Made by a program: the position numbers and the translations under genes. Below, in pieces: positions 1 to 6,303 of a stretch of 8,765 nucleotides of DNA. The stretch covers positions 1 to 8,765 of the forward strand of contig PLKR01000071.1 in NCBI GenBank assembly GCA_003140655.1. Direction: 5' to 3'. Below the pieces are notes generated by a model. That model was not told where the DNA came from. It did not search any database and saw only the letters and a list, made by a program, of their open reading frames with translations. The DNA is from Acidobacteriaceae bacterium. Its GTDB lineage: Bacteria; Acidobacteriota; Terriglobia; Terriglobales; Acidobacteriaceae. Each line of letters begins with the position of its first letter. Within the stretch, counting starts at the first letter, position 1.

Positions 1-759
1 TATTCTCGCGATGCCCAACTGAACCTCGAAGCCGGGGTCTGGTTGTCTTACCAGGGTGAACACGAAGCAGCTGCCAAGTTCCTCACGCGCGCTCTGGAGG
101 TTGACCCCAAGTTCGCGGTAGCTTTGAACATCAACGGCTATAACCTCGCCGCCATGCATCGGTACGCCGAGGCAATCCCTTACATGAAACGCTACGCCGA
201 GGAGGAACCCAACGATCACAATCCCCGCGATTCCCTGGCCGAGATCCTGCAGGAGGGAGGGCGGCTGGAAGAATCCCTAGCGGAGTATCGGGAAGCTCTG
301 AAACTGGATCCTAAGTTCTATTTTTCGCAGTGGGGCCTCGGCGACGTTTACGCGCTGCTAGGTCAGCAGGATCGGGCCCGCGAGGAGTACGCCAAAGCGC
401 TTCCGATGATGGCGTATGCACCGAAGAACAGGCTCAAGTGTCAGATTCTATCAGCCATCACGTACGCCCGTGAAGGCAATGTGAAGCAAGCCCGCGTGCA
501 GCTGGCGGTGGTGCTGAAGGAGGCGACGAAGCTGCAACTGAACGACTACCAAAGTCTCATCCATCAGGATCTGGCGCTGCTGGAAGAATCCCCCGCTGCC
601 GCCTTCCGACACCTGGATCAAGCGGAAGCGGTTCTGCAGATGGCCGGAGCCATGTCGGAGGGGGAGGGGATTCAAAAACGGAGCGCTTCGGATCCTAACA
701 AAGACAGTGCTGGCGTTCGTATATATTTTGGTGTGCACCGAGATCGCGGCTGCACATGA
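1..759 (+). CDS. TPR-repeat protein, C-terminal part (5' end outside window)
   Basis: The frame is open from the first base, so the gene starts upstream of the window. The visible 252 residues contain at least four tetratricopeptide repeats in roughly the first 140 residues. They show the usual Leu/Gly/Tyr/Ala/Pro spacing, with repeat ends such as ALEVDPKF and ALKLDPKF. TPRs are helical hairpins that act as protein-protein scaffolds. This type of tail often ends larger acidobacterial proteins, such as TPR-bearing kinases or transcriptional regulators, but the N-terminal effector domain is not visible. The last 30 or so residues (from about GIQKRSASD) look unlike a TPR and overlap the signal peptide of the next gene by 53 bp, so the true C-terminus may have been altered by a frameshift. 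TPR identity is secure; the specific role is unknown. Confidence 0.85.
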   Translation, partial: YSRDAQLNLEAGVWLSYQGEHEAAAKFLTRALEVDPKFAVALNINGYNLAAMHRYAEAIPYMKRYAEEEPNDHNPRDSLAEILQEGGRLEESLAEYREALKLDPKFYFSQWGLGDVYALLGQQDRAREEYAKALPMMAYAPKNRLKCQILSAITYAREGNVKQARVQLAVVLKEATKLQLNDYQSLIHQDLALLEESPAAAFRHLDQAEAVLQMAGAMSEGEGIQKRSASDPNKDSAGVRIYFGVHRDRGCT

Positions 760-1147
760 TATCGTTCTGGTGACTAGCAAGAACAGTCAGGTCAGAGTGA
801 TGCCAGCCGCCGATCTGGCGAGAATAATCAAAACCACGCACAAATGGCCCGGTGGGCATGAGCTGATCGTTGTACTCACCGACCCATCTTCCCTAGAGAT
901 GCGCATTGTTGCTCAGAAACTACTGTCGCTGACGCGCGACGAGTTCAAGAACTTGATCGATGCGACAAACAAGACCAAGATGACGTTTTGGGTGGTTTCG
1001 AGCGATGATGAGGTCCTAAAGATTGTGCAATCAAATACATCTGCGATCGGCCTGGTGAATGTTTACTCCATCAACAGCAACGTCGAGGTATTGAGGATTG
1101 ACGACAAGCTTCCCCTCGAATCCGGGTACGTTCTGCACAGCCAATAG
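707..1147 (+). CDS. Small PstS-like periplasmic substrate-binding protein
   Basis: This 146-residue protein begins with a hydrophobic segment ending in EIAAA, which reads as a signal peptide, so it should be periplasmic. The mature part follows the pattern of short PstS-like (PBP-like) proteins: a first beta strand (IVLVTSKNSQV), a 'DLARII' helix and KWPGG turn, a strand leading to a D-P-S-S loop, a helix, and near the end SAIGLVNV followed by VLRIDDKLPLESGY. Full PstS binds phosphate for the Pst ABC transporter. These half-length relatives usually stand alone and their ligand is not established. The start is uncertain. GTG at 707 gives a signal peptide without a basic n-region, and the residues just upstream in frame (RILTKT) would supply one, but I see no standard start codon there. 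No clear Shine-Dalgarno sequence precedes 707. It overlaps the TPR gene and was probably cotranscribed with it. Confidence 0.65.
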   Translation: MLAFVYILVCTEIAAAHDIVLVTSKNSQVRVMPAADLARIIKTTHKWPGGHELIVVLTDPSSLEMRIVAQKLLSLTRDEFKNLIDATNKTKMTFWVVSSDDEVLKIVQSNTSAIGLVNVYSINSNVEVLRIDDKLPLESGYVLHSQ

Positions 1148-1504
1148 CCGGGAAGCTAAGAAATACGAATTGCACTATCGACTCGCGAGCTAGGGTCCTC
1201 GGGCTGAGTCTTCGCGACTTGATGGCAGCTTTTGTACCCTTCCTGATTCGCTAGCAGTGTGCTTTCTTGGCTGGTCATATTGCCAAACTCAACGGCACCA
1301 GCCGCAAGAGTTGATGCTGGCCCAAACGGAGGTACTGCCCTGGGCGTAAATCACCGGGAGGAGCGTAGCTGGGTTTGCCAACGTGCGACCCGATCCTTTA
1401 CGCCACCGCCCGCGATTAGCCTCGCACGTGCCAGCACCGCGCTGCTTCAGCTATTTGTGACTTCTGGCTGCACTCTCGGCTAAGCCTTGCTCTCGCTTGG
1501 AGTT
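1148..1504. other. Intergenic region without a supportable gene
   Basis: This stretch separates the PstS-like gene from the operator block. A 74-codon open frame (1259-1483, GTG start) runs through it, but its translation lacks domain-like patterning and it has no ribosome binding site, so I do not call it. I see no tRNA, no convincing terminator hairpin and no repeat shared with the rest of the window. Confidence 0.5.
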
Positions 1505-1593
1505 CTGGATCCATTGATCAGTTTCAATCTGGATCTTTACTGGGTCCAGTATGTCTGCCTATGCTGAAAATGCCGAATGAGAGGAGCGTTATG
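1505..1593 (+). promoter_or_regulatory. Promoter/operator copy A (MocR-type boxes), facing the dehydrogenase cluster
   Basis: This block aligns without gaps to the reverse complement of 6304-6392, with 13 mismatches in 89 bases by my count. Six of them lie in one 12-base stretch between boxes 1 and 2. Three CTGG[A/G]TC boxes start at 1505, 1529 and 1540 (spacing 24 and 11). Hexamers TTTACT (1536-1541) and TATGCT (1560-1565), 18 bp apart, are identical in both copies and are a plausible rightward promoter. Box 3 lies in its spacer. AGGAG (1582-1586) precedes ATG at 1591. The matching copy abuts a MocR gene, so this is most likely a second operator of that regulator. On the opposite strand the mocR promoter hexamers have drifted to TCGGCA and CATACT, consistent with there being no leftward gene here. 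Similarity stops abruptly at both edges. Confidence 0.75.
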
Positions 1594-1668
1594 GCTCCTA
1601 TTCAGCCTTTTCGGTTGCCGAATTGCTGGCTCAATCCGACAACGCTGGGCTCCTTCCACTTAGCATAA
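1591..1668 (+). CDS. Possible 25-residue leader ORF
   Basis: ATG at 1591 follows AGGAG by four bases and opens 25 codons, ending in TAA at 1666-1668. The ATG and its Shine-Dalgarno sequence are conserved in the inverted copy, where the corresponding ORF (6306 down to 6274, minus strand) has only 10 codons and an unrelated sequence. In both copies an in-frame ATG also lies 30 bases upstream. The peptides are not similar, so any function more likely lies in translating the leader than in the product. It could also be the start of a gene that was later replaced downstream. Confidence 0.3.
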   Translation: MAPIQPFRLPNCWLNPTTLGSFHLA

Positions 1669-1682
1669 GGAAGTTACTAAGT

Positions 1683-1717
1683 ATCTGCTTTTCATCCATT
1701 TAGCAGATGAAATGGAT
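1683..1717 (+). repeat. Three interleaved inverted repeats in the leader
   Basis: Three perfect inverted pairs overlap within 35 bases: ATCTGCT (1683-1689) with AGCAGAT (1702-1708), TTTCATC (1690-1696) with GATGAAA (1706-1712), and ATCCATTT (1694-1701) with AAATGGAT (1710-1717). The left arms and right arms occur in the same order, so the hairpins exclude one another or would form a pseudoknot-like fold. The element lies between promoter copy A and the next signal-peptide ORF. It could be an RNA switch or attenuator, or a protein site. No poly-U tract follows directly, so it is not a simple terminator. Confidence 0.4.
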
Positions 1718-1794
1718 TTGAAACAGAGGTGATTTCGAAAAATAGATGGCTTGACATTGAGTGAGGCTGCAAGAAGATTTCCGTAGGAGAACCG

Positions 1795-2326
1795 ATGAGG
1801 TCCATCGCAGTTGGGTTCAGACTCTTGATTTTGATCGGAATGCCGACCGCATTCGCGTTTGGAGCGTGCGGAAGGCTGGCGGCTCTGTCTGCAACCCGAC
1901 GGCAATCAGTTTGACTTAGAGTCCCTGGTCAACGCTCCTCTTGTTGGCCAAGCGAATGAATTCGGTGGGTTTGATCCTAGGGCCGTGGCGGCAATGGCGT
2001 CGACCTGGTGGTGGGGAGCTGCAATGGGTGCGCGTGTTCTGAATCCTGAGTTTACTTATGGCTGGTTCCCCAGGCCATCCCATTATGTTCAGCGCGACAA
2101 CTCGAACTGCGCCGCCGATTTCGAGAATGGACTGCCTGCGATCGGAACGTTCATACCCCTCGGAACCCCGCGAGTAGCCGCAGATCCGACCCAGGGTGCG
2201 TTCTTCATTGCCAACGTTGGTTTTCACGCCGGTGATGGAGTTAAAGGCGTCAATATCGTAAAGAGCATCCGCACGTGGCGCAGAGGCACAATAGCGGAAA
2301 AATACCGCGCCGTGCAACATTTTTGA
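1795..2326 (+). pseudogene. Secreted protein gene with an early frameshift, probably truncated
   Basis: TAGGAG at 1783-1788 precedes ATG 1795, which encodes a good signal peptide: MRS, then a hydrophobic core, ending near AFAFG. This frame stops at 1912-1914. A second frame, open from about 1835 to a TGA at 2324-2326, continues with protein-like sequence (QPDGNQFDLESLVNAPLVG, then a Trp- and Pro-rich stretch with NPEFTYGWFPRPSHY). A +1 shift between about 1835 and 1912 would join them into one secreted protein of about 177 residues. The downstream half, especially DPTQGAFFIANVGF, recalls the N-terminal part of secreted exo-sialidase/BNR-type proteins of soil bacteria. That comparison is from memory and weak. 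The last 25 or so residues look out of character, suggesting truncation. It is the first gene after promoter copy A. Confidence 0.5.
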
Positions 2327-2378
2327 ACGGGTCTGTTAGGACTGTGTAATCCAGAGAACCCCATGAGGAAAGGGACAA

Positions 2379-2492
2379 ATGAAACGGACTTGGATCTTGC
2401 TCGTTCTGTTAGTCGTAATTATAACCTTCAACCAGCTTCCATTGGTCGCTCAAGGTATCCACGCAAAGTCTTCCGCTGGCTGGAGTGCGTGA
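2379..2492 (+). CDS. 37-residue secreted or membrane-anchored peptide, coupled to the dehydrogenase
   Basis: AGGAAAGGG (2366-2374) precedes ATG 2379. The product has a textbook signal peptide: MKRTW, a run of L/V/I residues, then LPLVAQG, with likely cleavage after VAQ. Only about a dozen residues follow (GIHAKSSAGWSA). Its TGA (2490-2492) overlaps the ATG of the PQQ dehydrogenase in a TGATG junction, so translation is probably coupled. In related quinoprotein loci a cytochrome c is often encoded beside or fused to the dehydrogenase, and this peptide could be the residual N-terminus of such a gene after an internal deletion. No CxxCH heme motif remains. It could also be a genuine small protein or merely a coupling leader. 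It is too short for routine gene finders. Confidence 0.5.
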   Translation: MKRTWILLVLLVVIITFNQLPLVAQGIHAKSSAGWSA

Positions 2493-4498
2493 TGAGGCGA
2501 AGTTGGCGTTGCAGTGTAGTTCTAGCTTTGGGCTTGGTTGCTTGCACGCCGCCGGCTGTGGTGCGGGATCCCCTGGCTCCAGTTGAGGAATGGCCGACGT
2601 ATGGCAACGATCCGGGGAGCTCGCGTTACTCCCCGCTCAGCGAGATCACCAAAGACAACGTGGGGGATCTCAAAGTGGCGTGGACGTATCGCACCGGGGA
2701 CATGTCAGACGCTACAGGCACGTGGAACGGGGAAAAGGTTTGGGCCAAAAGCACATTTGAGGCAACACCCCTGATGACTGATGACACGCTCTACATTGCG
2801 ACCGCGTTCAATCGCATTATCGCGCTGGATCCGGAGACGGGGAAGGAGAAGTGGACTTTTGATCCAAAGCTTGACCGCATTGGTTATTACGGTAATGGCC
2901 TCACGTGCAGAGGACTGGCGAGCCGGGTCGATCCCAAATTGTCGCCGGGACAAGCTTGCCGGAAGACGATTTATGAAGCCACGCTCGACGGCCGCTTGAT
3001 AGCAGTGGATGGAGAAACGGGGAAAGCCTGCGCCGGGTTCGGGACGGCCGGCGAGGTTTCGCTGAAGGCAGGCATCAATCTGGATTCGGGAATCGACCAC
3101 ATCATCCCAGGCGAGTACTACTTTACTTCGCCGCCGGCGGTGGTGGGCGACGTCGTGGTCGTGGGCTCAGGCATCAACGACAGTGATCGCGTCGAGATGC
3201 CCTCCGGGGTGGTGCGTGGATACAACGCGCGCACGGGCACGTTAGTTTGGGCATGGGACCCAGTGCCGCGAGACCCTGGCGATCCTGCCCGAGCCACTTG
3301 GCAGAATGGCGCCGATCGCACCGGCGCAGCTAACGTGTGGGGCCCGATCTCGGCAGATCCTGCGCATGATTTGATTTTTCTACCTACAACCAGTCCAAGT
3401 CCCGACTACTTTGGCGGCGAACGGAAGGGCGCGAACCGGAACGGGGACTCCGTGGTCGTGCTGCGTGCATCCACCGGCAAAATGGTTTGGGCCTTCCAGG
3501 CTGTGCATCACAATTTGTGGGACTACGACCTACCGTCTGGCCCGTCGCTAGTCGAGGTGGAGCGCGATGGTAAGCGCATTGCGGCTCTCGCTCAGCCGAC
3601 CAAGATGGGCCACCTGTTCATCCTCGATCGCGACACAGGAAAACCCGTGTTGCCAGTGGAAGAGAGGCCGGTGCCACAGGATGCTGTAGCCGGAGAATGG
3701 CTTTCACCGACGCAGCCTTTCCCGGTGGCCACTCCGCGGTTGGTGCCGGACCGTCTGGAACCGAAGGATGCTTGGGGCTTGACGCCTTGGGATCGCGGGA
3801 AGTGCCGCGACACGATCGCAGGCCTCCGCCGCAGCGGCATTTTCACGCCGCCTAGTCTGCAAGGCACGCTCGAGTATCCCGGCGCTGCCGGCGGGACAAA
3901 TTGGGGAGGACTTTCTTTTGACCGCTCGCGCGGGTTGATCGTGATAAATCAGACCAACTTACCGTTCATCGTCCAACTGATCCCGCGCGAGCAGATCACG
4001 GGCCTAAGGAGCCAATCAGGCGGCGTGGAGGGCGAATGGGAGTATGCGCCCATGAAGGGGACACCGTACGTAATGCGGCGCAAAGCGTTGCTCTCGCCGT
4101 GGGGCCTGCCGTGTAGTCCTCCCCCTTGGGGAACACTGGCTGCCGTGGAGGCCGGCACCGGCAAAATTCGATGGCAGATTCCGCTGGGGACGGTGAGGGA
4201 ACTGGCTCCAATTCCCCTTCCAATCGGTTGGGGCACACCCACTCTGGGCGGGCCGTTGACGACCGCAAGCGGTCTTACCTTTATTGGAGCGACATTGGAC
4301 AGCACATTCCGCGCGTTCGACACGGAGACCGGGCGCGAGCTATGGCAAACGCGAATGCCGGCCTCAGCTATCGCAACCCCGATGACATACAGGGCGAAGG
4401 CGGGTGGACGCCAATACGTAGTGGTCGCGGCAGGCGGGCATGGCAAGGCGAAAGGGATCAAGCTGGGAGACTACATAGTGGCATTTGCGTTGCCATAG
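2492..4498 (+). CDS. PQQ-dependent glucose-dehydrogenase-like lipoprotein
   Basis: The protein has 668 residues. ATG 2492 is chosen because GGAG (2482-2485) lies six bases upstream and the first residues form a lipoprotein signal with lipobox LVAC (Cys18). A longer in-frame start at 2363 would bury that signal. The rest is an eight-bladed quinoprotein propeller of the membrane glucose dehydrogenase type: EWPTYGNDPGSSRYSPL at 33-49 and repeated tryptophan-docking motifs (TGKEKWTFDP, TGTLVWAWDP, TGKMVWAFQ, TGKIRWQIP, TGRELWQ). The segment HHNLWDYDLP (Asp344/Asp346) probably carries the catalytic Asp, and PTKMG (Lys371) matches the family's PQQ-contacting lysine. Such enzymes oxidise aldoses or related polyols outside the cytoplasmic membrane and pass electrons to the respiratory chain. 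The multi-helix N-terminal anchor of E. coli Gcd is absent and replaced by lipidation. Substrate cannot be read from sequence. No PQQ biosynthesis gene is in the window. Confidence 0.9.
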   Translation: MRRSWRCSVVLALGLVACTPPAVVRDPLAPVEEWPTYGNDPGSSRYSPLSEITKDNVGDLKVAWTYRTGDMSDATGTWNGEKVWAKSTFEATPLMTDDTLYIATAFNRIIALDPETGKEKWTFDPKLDRIGYYGNGLTCRGLASRVDPKLSPGQACRKTIYEATLDGRLIAVDGETGKACAGFGTAGEVSLKAGINLDSGIDHIIPGEYYFTSPPAVVGDVVVVGSGINDSDRVEMPSGVVRGYNARTGTLVWAWDPVPRDPGDPARATWQNGADRTGAANVWGPISADPAHDLIFLPTTSPSPDYFGGERKGANRNGDSVVVLRASTGKMVWAFQAVHHNLWDYDLPSGPSLVEVERDGKRIAALAQPTKMGHLFILDRDTGKPVLPVEERPVPQDAVAGEWLSPTQPFPVATPRLVPDRLEPKDAWGLTPWDRGKCRDTIAGLRRSGIFTPPSLQGTLEYPGAAGGTNWGGLSFDRSRGLIVINQTNLPFIVQLIPREQITGLRSQSGGVEGEWEYAPMKGTPYVMRRKALLSPWGLPCSPPPWGTLAAVEAGTGKIRWQIPLGTVRELAPIPLPIGWGTPTLGGPLTTASGLTFIGATLDSTFRAFDTETGRELWQTRMPASAIATPMTYRAKAGGRQYVVVAAGGHGKAKGIKLGDYIVAFALP

Positions 4499-4579
4499 GG
4501 GCGTCGATTTTCCCCCAAGATAACAGCCAAAGACGCCGCTATCAGTGCCGTTTTTGAACCAAAAAGGAGATTCTGGACT

Positions 4580-5215
4580 ATGGACACTTCGTCGGCTGCT
4601 GCAATCCGCCGCCCACAAGTCCGCTTCAAGTATATTCTGTTTGTCGCGTTCGTATTGATGTTCCTGTTCGTGCTCTGGGACCGCGAGCGCTTTATCATTG
4701 ACCATTCGCATCCGTTGTGGCGGTATTACTTTCCCGTGCGCTGGTGGCTTCTTCCGCACGGGCTGGCCGCACTGACTGCGCTCCTGATCGGCCCTTTTCA
4801 ATTCTCGTCGCGGTTCCGGCAACGGCATTTGCGAGTACACCGCATTATGGGATGCGTCTATCTCGGTGGAATTGCGGTCGCTGCGACGATAGGCATGTAC
4901 CTCGCTGCCGTACACTCAAGCGTCGGAATCAGGTTTTATGTTTTCGCGGTTGCTCCCGCGTGGCTGCTGACTGCGGGGATTGCATTTGTTTGCGTGCGCA
5001 ACGGCAACATCCCATTGCACCGGCAATTCATGGTGCGCAGCTACGCAATCACAAGCACCTTCGTCACTGACCGAATTTTTGATGCGATACTAGCCATATA
5101 TCGCCCGGGAGCAGTCGTCTTTGGGGCGGTGACGTGGAGTGTGCTGGTGGCCACGCTGGTCCTGACCGAACTTGGCTTGGCGTGGCAAGGCATTTTCATT
5201 AACAAACGGGCCTAG
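4580..5215 (+). CDS. DUF2306-type integral membrane protein
   Basis: This 211-residue protein starts at ATG 4580, nine bases after AGGAGA (4565-4570). Five hydrophobic segments are visible at about 18-33, 56-75, 89-110, 118-139 and 170-205. The conserved pattern of DUF2306 proteins is present: PHG (His60) in helix 2, LRVHRIMGCVYLGG (His87) at the start of helix 3, and LHRQFMVRSYAIT (His147, Arg153) before the last helices. The histidines facing the membrane suggest heme or quinone chemistry, but the family has no established function. It follows the dehydrogenase by 81 bp on the same strand with no clear terminator between, so it may be cotranscribed. A role in passing electrons from the dehydrogenase is speculation. 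Confidence 0.8.
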   Translation: MDTSSAAAIRRPQVRFKYILFVAFVLMFLFVLWDRERFIIDHSHPLWRYYFPVRWWLLPHGLAALTALLIGPFQFSSRFRQRHLRVHRIMGCVYLGGIAVAATIGMYLAAVHSSVGIRFYVFAVAPAWLLTAGIAFVCVRNGNIPLHRQFMVRSYAITSTFVTDRIFDAILAIYRPGAVVFGAVTWSVLVATLVLTELGLAWQGIFINKRA

Positions 5216-5260
5216 CGCGCAACACGATGCCGGATTGCCACTGCCTTGTTTATAGCAGCG

Positions 5261-5308
5261 GATGTCGGCCTCAGCCATCGCAACAGCGATGTCATACAGA
5301 GCGAAGGT
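5261..5308 (+). pseudogene. Fragment of a PQQ dehydrogenase 3' end
   Basis: These bases match 4353-4400 of the dehydrogenase gene at about 85% identity by eye. The translation MSASAIATAMSYRAK corresponds to MPASAIATPMTYRAK near the enzyme's C-terminus. Weaker resemblance continues to about 5350 (AATACG and CATGGC shared in order). No upstream part of such a gene is present between the DUF2306 stop and this fragment. It is the scar of a second PQQ dehydrogenase, or of a duplication, most of which has been deleted. The frame stays open to 5501 but the rest is unlike the enzyme. Confidence 0.6.
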
Positions 5309-5647
5309 AACTAAATACGACGAGGGAGTAGCGCATTTCCATCATGGCCAGGAGCCTTGTGCTCCAACGAAGGCCGAATACATTTGCGCAGACCCACCTG
5401 TCACCTCGTTTTTCGCTTGCGACAAGGCGGCGGACCATACATTCCGGTTAGCTGACGATCTGGGAATAATTGCCTCCGTAATTATGCCGGCTGCTCTATG
5501 ACATGCTGCTGACGACACCTGATGCGTTGGTCCGGCTAATGCTGACTCCAAAAAGCTTGCCACCGAATTCGCGAACAGCGCAGTCCGAAGACGCGGGGAG
5601 AAGATGAGGCCGCGGGCGAGTTGCCGAGTTCGGTTCTCACTTCCCAT
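5309..5647. other. Decayed intergenic stretch with no recognisable gene
   Basis: Short open frames exist on both strands (for example 5342-5656 minus), but none has a ribosome binding site, signal peptide or family-like motif. The stretch lies between two gene fragments and is probably non-functional debris. Confidence 0.4.
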
Positions 5648-5889
5648 CATCCGCAATCCTGGTATGCAGGAACGTTCGTTAGCGAGTCGGCAGGTACGCT
5701 GAAAGTTGAATACTCGCAGGCCAACTCCATCCCGCTACGGAGTGCTCGATGGACCGCTTGTGCCTTTTCGAGGTGGCACCTTACGTAATGGAACTATTTC
5801 CAGAAAGCGCGGATCTCGTGTTCTTTCGCGGCGCGGATGCCAATGCAAACAAAGTGAGCTGGCAAGGCGATGAGTTCACGCGGCAATGA
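5648..5889 (+). pseudogene. Remnant of a serine-hydrolase C-terminal domain (DUF3471-like), two frameshifts
   Basis: Three frames joined in order give protein-like sequence. 5660-5734 reads WYAGTFVSESAGTLKVEYSQ and on. From 5736 the frame YGVLDGPLVPFRGGT takes over. From about 5788 MELFPESADLVFF leads on to VSWQGDEFTRQ and a TGA at 5887-5889. The order 'YAGTF ... L.V ... GPL.P ... ELFPESADLVFF ... W.G.EF.R' is what I expect for the beta-barrel domain that ends many class C beta-lactamase-like serine hydrolases. The catalytic domain with SxxK is not recognisable upstream. Two +1 shifts, at about 5735 and 5785, make this a pseudogene fragment. The family assignment is from memory. Confidence 0.45.
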
Positions 5890-6044
5890 GCCGCATTGTT
5901 CCTGACGGAAAATGTGCCTTCAGTTTCCTCGGATAGCGGCATCGAGGAAGCATCCAACCTGGGGTACTTTATTCCAGGCTAGGGAGCTTTGGCGACGAGA
6001 TTCCTCTAGGACTTGCCTGGCAACAGGAAGCGGGCCGACCGCTT

Positions 6045-6173
6045 TCAGGCCGGTCTCCCGAGGCGTGGGATCACTTCGGGGATTCCAATCGGGGTCGGGA
6101 GAGATCCAGCGGCCCAGGGGGGCTGTAAGGCCAGTATCAACGAAAACAGCGCCAGCGCGTGTGAATACTTCAT
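6045..6173 (-). CDS. 42-residue secreted ORF divergent from mocR, possibly truncated
   Basis: On the minus strand a perfect AGGAGG (6180-6185) sits six bases before ATG 6173. The product begins with a clear signal peptide (MKYSHALALF, hydrophobic core, then PPWAAG) and stops after only about 20 further residues, rich in Pro and Ile (SLPTPIGIPEVIPRL). The neighbouring minus frame stays open to 5920 and reads protein-like (for example SLAWNKVPQVGCFLDAAIRG), so a frameshift may have shortened a longer secreted protein. It lies 133 bp downstream of the conserved leader ATG at 6306 and is the only candidate for the gene served by promoter copy B away from mocR. The plus-strand frame over the same bases (5912-6187) lacks a comparable start. 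No homologue recognised. Confidence 0.45.
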   Translation of the reverse strand: MKYSHALALFSLILALQPPWAAGSLPTPIGIPEVIPRLGRPA

Positions 6174-6263
6174 TTGTTTCCTCCTGAAGAAAATGAACAG
6201 ACGCAGCCCGTTTCGGCTTACGCCGGGTTACTGCGACGGCTAATCCGCTGGGGGGCAGCAGCC

Positions 6264-6277
6264 GTAACCTCGGTTAC
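6264..6277. repeat. Perfect palindrome in the divergent leader
   Basis: GTAACC and GGTTAC are separated by two bases. It lies between the conserved leader ATG (6306, minus) and the secreted ORF at 6173. Next to it, on the minus strand, ACAAC and GTTGT form another small inverted pair around three bases. These could be an RNA hairpin or a regulator site; copy A has no equivalent. Confidence 0.3.
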
Positions 6278-6303
6278 AACAGAGTTGTTTTCGGCAAGGC
6301 AGG

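Noticed and set aside
1259..1483. 74-codon plus-strand ORF
   Set aside because: GTG start without ribosome binding site, no hydrophobic or domain pattern, composition like translated noncoding DNA.
1916..2320. 134-codon minus-strand ORF
   Set aside because: Lies opposite the more protein-like plus-strand frame and has no start signals or motifs.
2363..2491. Longer start for the PQQ dehydrogenase, giving 711 residues
   Set aside because: It would bury the lipoprotein signal peptide 43 residues in, and the extra residues are the wrong-frame shadow of the 37-residue secreted peptide. The start at 2492 has GGAG at good spacing.
3949..4461. 170-codon minus-strand ORF inside the dehydrogenase
   Set aside because: Antisense shadow of a clear quinoprotein gene in GC-rich DNA.
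4351..5310. CRISPR-like or tandem repeat from the two similar pieces at 4353-4400 and 5261-5308
   Set aside because: Only two copies 900 bp apart, and both translate to the same protein segment, so this is a gene remnant.
5912..6187. 91-codon plus-strand ORF with an overlapping shorter one at 6013-6243
   Set aside because: No Shine-Dalgarno sequence or motif; the minus strand here has a perfect AGGAGG and a signal peptide instead.
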